64,000 nucleotides of DNA from positions 1 through 64,000 of IMG/VR virus record IMGVR_UViG_3300042863_001827; one strand, given 5' to 3'. This document shows positions 58,137-64,000 of this stretch, piece after piece. The position numbers were made by a program, and so were the translations under genes. The DNA comes from a virus. Every line of letters starts with the position of its first letter. Positions within the stretch are counted from its first letter, which is position 1. Below the pieces are notes generated by a model, which was not told the origin of the DNA, did no database searches, and was given only the letters and a program-made list of their open reading frames with translations.

Positions 58137-58406
58137 ATGAAAAAATGTCTCGAAATTTTATTAAATAAGATTTTTAAATCTGATTTGGAACTACTTTTTG
58201 GTGTGGGCAGTTATGTCATAGTAAACTACGTAAAGTACTCAACCAATAATCACACTTTTGTGGTTGATTGTAAATTATTCATTAATAGTATTGAATTAAC
58301 CGAAGGAGTTTATCCTGATGGACTTAACCTATTAACTGAAGAGTCATGGAAATTTATGGGAATCAAACAAAATATATCGATAGTGTCATCTATTGATGTT
58401 ATATGA
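58137..58406 (+). CDS. Hypothetical protein
   Basis: An 89-residue protein starting MKKCLEILLNKIF, then strands 'YVIVNYVKYSTNNHTFVVDC' and a loop 'PDGLNLLTEESWKFMGI'. Convergent with the next gene, overlapping by 8 bases. No family recognised. Confidence 0.62.
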   Translation: MKKCLEILLNKIFKSDLELLFGVGSYVIVNYVKYSTNNHTFVVDCKLFINSIELTEGVYPDGLNLLTEESWKFMGIKQNISIVSSIDVI

Positions 58407-58593
58407 ACTCAATAGGGGGTACGATAATTGCACCATCCTTAACAAAATCATTAAATACTTGCTCAACAATCTCATATCTATGTAATTTTGGATATTTATT
58501 TAATTCGTTAATTATTTTTTTACCAAATTCATCAAAAACATTTGAGTTATGCGCCAACCAATACATTTCTTCTACTAATTCTTCATTTAACAT
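58399..58593 (-). CDS. Small hypothetical protein
   Basis: A 64-residue acidic helical protein ('MLNEELVEEMYWLAHNSNVF', 'HRYEIVEQVFNDFVKDG'). The reverse frame also shows a long ORF, but composition and helix pattern favour this strand. No family recognised. Confidence 0.58.
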   Translation of the reverse strand: MLNEELVEEMYWLAHNSNVFDEFGKKIINELNKYPKLHRYEIVEQVFNDFVKDGAIIVPPIEFI

Positions 58594-58714
58594 ATCACTT
58601 AGGGGTTTACGGGGGGTTATTTTTAATAAATATAACTTATATTATTTTTTAAATCAAAAAAATATTTGATTATTTGGATTGTTAGACTTACATTTATTAA
58701 AAATAAAATAAATT

Positions 58715-59140
58715 ATGAGAAAAATTCAAAATGGTGATACTGTAAAAGTTCACTACACAGGAAAATTAGAGGATGGAACAGTATTTGATTCTTCCTTGGT
58801 TGAAGGTCGCGAACCATTGGAAACTGTTTTAGGAGAGGGACAGTTAATTAAAGGTTTTGAAGCTGGATTAATTAACATGTCTGAAGGTGAGACTAAAACC
58901 GTCGAGATTGAATCTGTAGATGCTTATGGGGATTTTAACCCTGCATTGATATCGGAAATTCCAATAACAAACGTACCTGAAGGTGTTAAAGAAGGTGAAA
59001 TGCTACAAGGTATGGGGCCTATGGGACCTGTTAATGTAAAGGTAACCGAAGTTAAGGAAGACGTAGTTGTTCTTGACGCTAATCACCCATTAGCAGGTAA
59101 AAAATTAATTTTTGACTTAGAAGTAGTTGGTATCTCTTAA
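58715..59140 (+). CDS. FKBP-type peptidyl-prolyl isomerase (SlyD-like)
   Basis: A 141-residue prolyl isomerase: 'GDTVKVHYTGKLEDGTVFDS' is the FKBP signature, 'LGEGQLIKGFEAGLINMSEG' follows, and an inserted flap 'AYGDFNPALISEIP' to 'HPLAGKKLIFDLEVV' is typical of SlyD. The His-rich metal tail of SlyD is missing. It speeds folding of Pro-containing proteins and would act with the phage DnaK encoded 2 kb away. Confidence 0.92.
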   Translation: MRKIQNGDTVKVHYTGKLEDGTVFDSSLVEGREPLETVLGEGQLIKGFEAGLINMSEGETKTVEIESVDAYGDFNPALISEIPITNVPEGVKEGEMLQGMGPMGPVNVKVTEVKEDVVVLDANHPLAGKKLIFDLEVVGIS

Positions 59141-59170
59141 GGAGGTACTAACTATTTTTTTGTTAATAAG

Positions 59171-59202
59171 TTTGTTAATAACCAAAAAACTTAGTACATT
59201 TG
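59171..59202 (+). promoter_or_regulatory. Bacteroidota-type promoter
   Basis: TTTG (59171-59174), 20 bases, TACATTTG (59195-59202), 23 bases before the ATG of the next gene. Both boxes fit the consensus. Confidence 0.7.
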
Positions 59203-59225
59203 TAGAAACCTTTAAATTTTAAACC

Positions 59226-59564
59226 ATGAAAGAAAAAATCAAAGTACTAGTAGAATCAATTAAAAAAGTTTTAAAAAATGCAGTTGTTTATTCAATTATT
59301 ATTTGTACAACAGTGGCGTCTTTTTTTGTAGGTATTTATTACAATAAATCCACAACTAAAAAAGAAAAACCGACCTATCAAGTCACTAAAGTTTTAAGGT
59401 CTAATGTTAACTTGGCGATTGATGAAAGTAACAATTTGATTGTTATTGATAATAAAACAGGGAATTACACTGTTTATCAAGATTCAATCGGAATAACAAT
59501 CTTTAAATTATACGCCAAAAATGTTTGGGGTCAACACACATCATTAAACAATGTATACCAATAG
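59226..59564 (+). CDS. Membrane-anchored hypothetical protein
   Basis: A 112-residue protein with a helix start, one membrane segment 'VVYSIIICTTVASFFVGIYY' (19-38) and a beta-rich periplasmic tail. Its stop lies 2 bases before the start of the lytic transglycosylase, so both form an operon; it may act as its partner or as a lysis timing factor. No family recognised. Confidence 0.68.
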   Translation: MKEKIKVLVESIKKVLKNAVVYSIIICTTVASFFVGIYYNKSTTKKEKPTYQVTKVLRSNVNLAIDESNNLIVIDNKTGNYTVYQDSIGITIFKLYAKNVWGQHTSLNNVYQ

Positions 59565-59566
59565 TT

Positions 59567-60130
59567 ATGAACTTACGAACTATCTTCTTATTTTCAATTA
59601 CCGTTATTTCTTGTTTAGTGATTCTATCATCAGTGTCAAGTCTTAATTCAACAACTGAATCTAATTTAGAACCTTGTATTGAAATTGGTAAGTCAAGTGG
59701 TATTAAAAACTCACCAACTTCCCTTAAAATGCACGAACTAATTGAAAAATATTCGGATATATATTCAATACCTAAGTACATCGCATATAATATTGCGTTT
59801 TTAGAGACTCGATACCAAGGACCGTTTCATTGGTCATATAACCCGAGTAGGACTTCACCTGTAGGTGCCGTGGGTCCAATGCAAATTATGCCAGCGACGG
59901 CAAAACTAATTAATAAAACTTCTGTACCTGTTAATAAATTACGTAATGACATTGATTTGAATATTGAAATTAGTATGAAGTTATTACGTAGGTTATACAA
60001 CAAATATCCAAATTGGGCGATTGTGTGTGGTTGTTATAATACTGGTCGACCAATTATTAATGGGTATGCTAAGTTTTGTTCAACAAATAAAGATTATCAA
60101 AAAAATTGGAATTACTTATTGGAAAATTAA
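59567..60130 (+). CDS. Exported lytic transglycosylase (SLT-like)
   Basis: About 187 residues from the ATG at MNLRTIFLFSITVISCLVIL, a signal-peptide-like helix; the start is chosen because it falls just after the stop of the gene upstream. 'YIAYNIAFLETRYQGPFHWS' holds the catalytic Glu, 'GAVGPMQIMPATAKLI' the SLT motif, and 'GCYNTGRP' the third motif (usual form A.YN.G). It cuts glycan strands in the periplasm. Confidence 0.87.
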   Translation: MNLRTIFLFSITVISCLVILSSVSSLNSTTESNLEPCIEIGKSSGIKNSPTSLKMHELIEKYSDIYSIPKYIAYNIAFLETRYQGPFHWSYNPSRTSPVGAVGPMQIMPATAKLINKTSVPVNKLRNDIDLNIEISMKLLRRLYNKYPNWAIVCGCYNTGRPIINGYAKFCSTNKDYQKNWNYLLEN

Positions 60131-60520
60131 TCACTGATAGAGTTGTACTTCAGTGTCAGGAAACAATTTTTCAAATTTTTTAATTAAGATACCGGCACCA
60201 GAGTTAGCCTCGTTTTCATTTCTACCACCAATATTAGGCCCTTGGTCTCTCTTAAGAATAGTTCTTTGGTGTTCATGAATCCATTCATGGGCCAAAGTTC
60301 TTAAGATATCTCGATTAATTCTACCTTTAGAAAGGATTTTTAATTCATTATTATTGGTTCTACTACCAGTGGTCATATCTCCTTTTCGTTCACCTAAAAA
60401 TAATACAGTAATATTATTTTTTAATGGAAATTCTTTCTGAATAAATTTTATAAAATCATTAAATAAAGTATACTCGTCTTTTGGTATTTCTGAATTAATA
60501 TGTTTAATAGTTACTCTCAT
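60131..60520 (-). CDS. Zincin-like metallopeptidase
   Basis: A 129-residue protein with zinc motif 'TLAHEWIHEHQR' (HExxH) and a downstream 'NENEANSGAGILIKKFEK' supplying a Glu ligand. Small one-domain zincins of this type are common in phages with unknown substrates. A TAATAAATA-type late motif precedes the ATG by 3 bases. Convergent with the SLT gene with no gap. Confidence 0.75.
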   Translation of the reverse strand: MRVTIKHINSEIPKDEYTLFNDFIKFIQKEFPLKNNITVLFLGERKGDMTTGSRTNNNELKILSKGRINRDILRTLAHEWIHEHQRTILKRDQGPNIGGRNENEANSGAGILIKKFEKLFPDTEVQLYQ

Positions 60521-60569
60521 TGATAATAAATACTTTAAAAAAAATAATAACTTATTCTTAATAACAAAG

Positions 60570-60577
60570 TATTTATA
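60570..60577 (+). promoter_or_regulatory. Candidate late-promoter octamer TATTTATA
   Basis: AAGTATTTATAG, identical over 12 bases to the motif at 40.5 kb, 16 bases before the ATG of the GH19-like gene. Confidence 0.55.
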
Positions 60578-60593
60578 GATATATTTTTATTAA

Positions 60594-61478
60594 ATGAAAA
60601 AATTGATTATTAACGAATCCGAAAAAAGAGAAATTAGGTCTCTATATAATTTATTTGAAGAAGATGACTTTGTTACAAAAATGATTAAAGCGGCATTAGC
60701 CGGTGTTGAGGGTAAATTAAACCCCTCTAACCCTAATAACCCATCATCAACTAATAGTGTTGACGATGATTCAAAACCAACGAGTGATGATTCAAAACCA
60801 ACAAATGATGATTCAAAGCCAACAAATGACGACTCAAAACCAACGGGTAATACAGGTAAAGTTGTTTTAAAAGGTAATTTTGACTCAACACAGAAAGCTA
60901 ATATTGAGTTAATGATTAAATACATGAATAAATCAGGAATCAAAGACCCATTAACCCAAATTGGAGCTTTATCTGTAATATCTAAAGAATCAAATTTTAG
61001 ACCAAAATCTGAAGTATCTTACGCCAACACATCAAATTCAAGAATTAGAAAAATTTTTGGGTCTAGAGTTTCAAAATACTCAGACAGTGAAATGGACTCT
61101 CTTAAAAAAAACCCTGAAAAATTCTTTAACGTAGTGTACGCAAAGACAGTTGGAAACCAAGGTGGTGGTGATGGATGGAAATACCGAGGTAGAGGATTTA
61201 ACCAACTAACAGGTAAAAAAAATTACGAAAAATATGGTAATATGATTGGTAAAAACTTAGTGGGAAATCCTGACTTAGTTAACGACCCAACAGTTGCTGC
61301 GGAAATTGCGGTTGCATTTTTTACTAAAGGTAAATCAGGTAATGCATTTCCTAAATTTAAAAATAAAACTGAGGCGGCAACTCATTTTGCCGATATAAAT
61401 TCTGGCGGAGGGGCTAGTCGTCATAGGTCAGACGCAATTGCTGCAGTTGAAAAATTTGACGTTAAAGATATTACTTAA
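60594..61478 (+). CDS. GH19-like muralytic protein with DSKPT repeats
   Basis: A 294-residue protein. N terminus 'MKKLIINESEKREIRSLYNL' is the clearest example of the motif shared by probable packaged proteins. Then a linker with four repeats of the form SDDSKPT/NDDSKPT (56-84), and a GH19-like domain (about 95-290): 'IGALSVISKESNFRPKSE' with the catalytic Glu, 'YRGRGFNQLTGKKNYEKYG' and 'AAEIAVAFFTKG'. Probably a virion-associated lysozyme for entry, distinct from the endolysin at 44.7 kb. Confidence 0.85.
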   Translation: MKKLIINESEKREIRSLYNLFEEDDFVTKMIKAALAGVEGKLNPSNPNNPSSTNSVDDDSKPTSDDSKPTNDDSKPTNDDSKPTGNTGKVVLKGNFDSTQKANIELMIKYMNKSGIKDPLTQIGALSVISKESNFRPKSEVSYANTSNSRIRKIFGSRVSKYSDSEMDSLKKNPEKFFNVVYAKTVGNQGGGDGWKYRGRGFNQLTGKKNYEKYGNMIGKNLVGNPDLVNDPTVAAEIAVAFFTKGKSGNAFPKFKNKTEAATHFADINSGGGASRHRSDAIAAVEKFDVKDIT

Positions 61479-61497
61479 AACAAGTATTATTCTTTTA

Positions 61498-61737
61498 TTA
61501 ATCATCTAAGTTTAAATTGGATTCATTTAATATATCTCTGATAGAGTCTCTTACCTTATAAGCCATGTCTTGTTCTGCTCCAGTAGCTTCTCTTCCATCA
61601 AAAGTGCCGTATTTTGTTACACTTCGAAGTAATTGGTCTAAATCCCACATGGCTAATTTCCATTTAATACCATCTAATGCCGTTCTTGCATCATTTTGTT
61701 CTTCAATAGAGTCAAACTCTAATATTATTTTTCCCAT
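61498..61737 (-). CDS. Conserved small phage protein
   Basis: A 79-residue acidic protein: 'IILEFDSIEEQNDARTALDG' then 'WDLDQLLRSVTKYGTFDGRE' and 'DMAYKVRDSIRDILNESNLN'. This pattern marks a family of small proteins common in phages of Bacteroidota and Bacillota; function unknown. First of a block of minus-strand genes with slightly different composition that runs to the window end. Confidence 0.8.
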   Translation of the reverse strand: MGKIILEFDSIEEQNDARTALDGIKWKLAMWDLDQLLRSVTKYGTFDGREATGAEQDMAYKVRDSIRDILNESNLNLDD

Positions 61738-61739
61738 TT

Positions 61740-62018
61740 TTATTGTTCTTTAAATTGTTCATATAACCATTCTTCATAAGTAGTTGCATCTGAAATTTCA
61801 TAGCATCCACAGTTCATTGTTTTTTGTCCCGATTTATAGGCTTCTTTTGCTGATTGATTAGACGCTAAGAATAGTTGTTTACTTTCTATTTCTTTTGATT
61901 TAGTTACTATTCTATAAACATCATCTTCAATTGTATCTTCATTTAATGTTCCTGTCATAGCTTGAACTACTAATTTCATGGATTCATCTATCAACCATTC
62001 TACTGCTGTCTGTTTCAC
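61740..62018 (-). CDS. Hypothetical phage protein
   Basis: A 92-residue protein starting 'MKQTAVEWLIDESMKLVVQA' with a second half 'QKTMNCGCYEISDATTYEEW', a pattern often seen in Bacteroidota phage early genes. Two bases separate it from the next gene, and its start overlaps the stop upstream by four bases. No function known. Confidence 0.75.
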   Translation of the reverse strand: MKQTAVEWLIDESMKLVVQAMTGTLNEDTIEDDVYRIVTKSKEIESKQLFLASNQSAKEAYKSGQKTMNCGCYEISDATTYEEWLYEQFKEQ

Positions 62019-62392
62019 AATGCACTTTTTATCATTGTTAGTACTTGCAACCTCTCTTCATCTGACATCTTTTTTGGTAGCTCATACTCATCTTTGTTGT
62101 CCAACCTACACTGCTCAACCTCTTCCCATAATGACTTGACATCATAACAAATAGGTTTTCCGTCATTAGTAGTTGCTTGGTCAAGTGAACCATCTTTATC
62201 TCTCTCCCATAGATACCAATAAATCCAATCTGCTCCTTCCTTACCATAGTAAACCTCTAATAAAATATTAATTACTGAGGTATAGTCATCTGAAAAATTA
62301 ACAAGGTCTATTTCTAATTTATACAATGCATCCTGCTTGTCTGACTGTTTCCTAATTTTATTAAGGATTTCTGTAAATACTTCTAATTTCAT
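62015..62392 (-). CDS. Conserved hypothetical phage protein
   Basis: A 125-residue acidic protein: 'VFTEILNKIRKQSDKQDALY', 'LLEVYYGKEGADWIYWYLWE', 'PICYDVKSLWEEVEQC'. The 'GK.GADWI.W.LYE' core is widely conserved in phages of this phylum; no role known. Part of the coupled block. Confidence 0.8.
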   Translation of the reverse strand: MKLEVFTEILNKIRKQSDKQDALYKLEIDLVNFSDDYTSVINILLEVYYGKEGADWIYWYLWERDKDGSLDQATTNDGKPICYDVKSLWEEVEQCRLDNKDEYELPKKMSDEERLQVLTMIKSAL

Positions 62393-62393
62393 A

Positions 62394-62747
62394 TTATTTT
62401 TTTAGTTTCCATAACTCGTAATTACTATTTTTTGTTTTAAATTTAATACAGTCATCTCGCTCCTCAACAATTTCGGTTATTGGAGTTGTTTGCCAGGTAA
62501 AGAATTGATTAAATGGAGACATAAGTAGGGAACGTCCAATTGCTGGTTTATCGTATTTAGCCTCAAATCTACCTTTATCGTTAAAATCTAACCACATTAT
62601 TTCTTTAGATTGGTTAGTTAATCCATCATGTTCACGAACTAATTTCCAATTAAATTCATTTTCAATTACTCCTTGCTCAACAGCAACCTTTAATACATTA
62701 TCTTCTGTTAATGTCATTGGTATTTTAGTTTGTTTAATCTTGCTCAT
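62394..62747 (-). CDS. Hypothetical phage protein
   Basis: A 117-residue protein with strand-rich pattern ('IMWLDFNDKGRFEAKYDKPA', 'LMSPFNQFFTWQTTPITEIV') and the end 'IKFKTKNSNYELWKLKK'. This looks like a small beta domain seen in early-gene blocks; unrecognised function. Confidence 0.75.
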   Translation of the reverse strand: MSKIKQTKIPMTLTEDNVLKVAVEQGVIENEFNWKLVREHDGLTNQSKEIMWLDFNDKGRFEAKYDKPAIGRSLLMSPFNQFFTWQTTPITEIVEERDDCIKFKTKNSNYELWKLKK

Positions 62748-62759
62748 TTTCTAATTCAT

Positions 62760-63482
62760 CTAATAGTTTTTATAATCTATTGTACGACCATTTTGAATGT
62801 CAGCTTCACTCATTTCAATCATCAACTTTTGCTCTTTGGTCAATTCATTTTCAATTACTTTTTGATTCTGTTCCCATTCTAATTCATCTAATTGTTCTTC
62901 TAATCTTTTGACGCTACCCCAAATAATTCTAGCGGTTGGGTCTATTACTTTAATTTGTTCAACTAATTCGTTTTGCCTGCCTCTGCTGTAAAATCCACGT
63001 TCAATATCATTAGCCAAGTTTTGGATGTGTTCTGGTGCGTGAATAGAAATACGGAGGTCATAAGATTCCCATTTAGTTTTCCAATCAACGAAAGCGATTC
63101 CCTTAGTTAATTTGTTTAATAAATTATGTAATTTACGATTACGAACTCTAACAATTGAACGGTCACTACCAAATACATGTAAGAACCGTAGAAACCATCT
63201 TGGACACCATTTTGGTTTTGCTTCATAGTCCATTGCCAATACCAGCGGATAAAGAGCTTTGTAGTAGACGCTGTCTTCTTTATAGAAAGTTATTCCAAGA
63301 TATCCCCACTTTTCTAGTTTCTTTGGAAAAAAGATATACCGTAAGTCACCCAACTCAATATTACGAGTTTGTATATACCTTTTCTTACGACCTTTCCAAA
63401 ACAGGATGGAATACTTAAGACTGTCCATACGTTCTTTAAACGTTGGTGATTTATAAAATTTACTATCTTTATTTCTTTTCAT
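62760..63482 (-). CDS. Hypothetical protein
   Basis: A 240-residue basic protein, Arg/Lys/Trp-rich ('ILFWKGRKKRYIQTRNIELG', 'PKWCPRWFLRFLHVFGSDRS', 'KTKWESYDLRISIHAPEHIQ'). The C terminus is a charged helix. No recognised family. Plausibly nucleic-acid binding on composition, which is a guess. A host-type promoter candidate precedes it. Confidence 0.72.
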   Translation of the reverse strand: MKRNKDSKFYKSPTFKERMDSLKYSILFWKGRKKRYIQTRNIELGDLRYIFFPKKLEKWGYLGITFYKEDSVYYKALYPLVLAMDYEAKPKWCPRWFLRFLHVFGSDRSIVRVRNRKLHNLLNKLTKGIAFVDWKTKWESYDLRISIHAPEHIQNLANDIERGFYSRGRQNELVEQIKVIDPTARIIWGSVKRLEEQLDELEWEQNQKVIENELTKEQKLMIEMSEADIQNGRTIDYKNY

Positions 63483-63486
63483 AGTA

Positions 63487-63518
63487 CAAATATAATGATT
63501 GTTTTTAAGAATAACAAG
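63487..63518 (-). promoter_or_regulatory. Probable Bacteroidota-type promoter
   Basis: Minus strand CTTG, 20 bases, TATATTTG: the -7 box fits TAnnTTTG, the -33 box is one base off. It lies 4 bases before the ATG of the basic 240-residue gene. Confidence 0.5.
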
Positions 63519-63544
63519 TAAATTTTAAAATAGTTACATAATAT

Positions 63545-64000
63545 CTATAACCATTTTATTTCATTTGTTATTGAATCCCATTCAACACTAACAGGTAGAT
63601 TAGTGTAATCATATCTCTCATTTAATACTGAAGCATTAATAAAGTGTGTGTGTCCATTATAATAATATCCTGAACTTCCATGTATGTGTCCAAACACATG
63701 AATCTTTGGTTTGAGTTCATCTACTCGATGACGTAACATTTCACATCCTACTCGTATACTTTGTCCACCTGGAATATCTAAATGTCCAAATGGTGGTCCG
63801 TGTGTAATCAGTATGTCTGTATCGTCAGGTATATCATCCCACTTTGCTTTCATTACTTCTCCATTTCGAGGTAAATTAAAAGCCCAATTAAAGAACTCAG
63901 GTTGCCAGGGTGAACCATATAACTTAACCGAAGAGTCATCCTCCATATCATAAATTGAGAAACCTTCGTCTTGAAGATAAATTAGATTTGTATAATCTTT
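63545..64000 (-). CDS. Metallophosphoesterase, 5' end outside window
   Basis: The open frame continues to the right edge, so the gene is longer than the 133 codons counted from the first internal ATG. Visible are 'NLIYLQDEGFSIYDMEDDS' and 'KLYGSPWQPEFFNWAFNLP', then 'DILITHGPPFGHLD' (motif with His) and 'KIHVFGHIHGSSGYYY' (GHxH). These are the C-terminal metal ligands of calcineurin-like phosphoesterases; the N-terminal DxH and GD motifs must lie beyond the window. Likely a small-molecule or RNA phosphodiesterase/phosphatase. Confidence 0.85.
   Translation of the reverse strand, partial: KDYTNLIYLQDEGFSIYDMEDDSSVKLYGSPWQPEFFNWAFNLPRNGEVMKAKWDDIPDDTDILITHGPPFGHLDIPGGQSIRVGCEMLRHRVDELKPKIHVFGHIHGSSGYYYNGHTHFINASVLNERYDYTNLPVSVEWDSITNEIKWL

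Overview
The window is part of the genome of a large, strongly A+T-rich tailed phage of the T4-like (myovirus) type that almost certainly infects a member of the Bacteroidota, probably a flavobacterium. Phage identity rests on a T4-order head and packaging block at the left end, read right to left: large terminase, portal, prohead protease, with the capsid gene expected just outside the window. Host identity rests on promoters of the Bacteroidota type (TTTG, about 20 bases, TAnnTTTG), signal peptides ending in Gln typical of that phylum, a type IX secretion (T9SS) sorting tail, and almost no Shine-Dalgarno sequences.

Layout. 0-12.2 kb: head and packaging genes on the minus strand, with a convergent bS21-like ribosomal protein gene. 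12.2-16.7 kb: a ClpC-like AAA+ unfoldase, an M20/M42-like peptidase and an unknown protein. 16.7-18.4 kb: a tmRNA on the plus strand facing a long structured non-coding RNA candidate on the minus strand that is served by three tandem promoters. 18.4-23.6 kb: peptidoglycan-active proteins, sugar-modifying enzymes and small genes. 23.6-26.1 kb: a minus-strand array with twelve recognisable tRNAs, including an initiator tRNA, plus three atypical tRNA-like elements and structured spacers. 26.1-32 kb: a small holin-like gene, an archaemetzincin-like protease, tRNA-Arg and four glycosyltransferase genes. 32-45.5 kb: probable virion or internal head proteins, many sharing a short N-terminal motif, a PPK2 polyphosphate kinase and a GH19 endolysin. 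45.5-52.6 kb: an unusual cassette of exported proteins (lectin/LamG protein, outer-membrane-barrel-like protein, CsgG-like lipoprotein, cohesin/dockerin-like protein with a T9SS tail). 52.7-64 kb: DnaK, FKBP/SlyD, an aminoacyl-tRNA-synthetase-like protein, a candidate ADP-ribosyltransferase, lytic enzymes, and a run of small conserved phage genes ending in a truncated metallophosphoesterase.

Themes. The phage carries tools for translation and protein quality control (bS21, initiator tRNA, tRNAs, tmRNA, ClpC-like unfoldase, DnaK, FKBP, aaRS-like protein). It has several envelope enzymes and an exported surface-protein cassette. A directional octamer, TATTTATA in the coding sense, lies 4-50 bases upstream of many virion-type genes and is a candidate phage late promoter, whereas tmRNA, the long RNA and several accessory genes use host-type promoters. 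All functional calls are made by eye from sequence; no database search was run.
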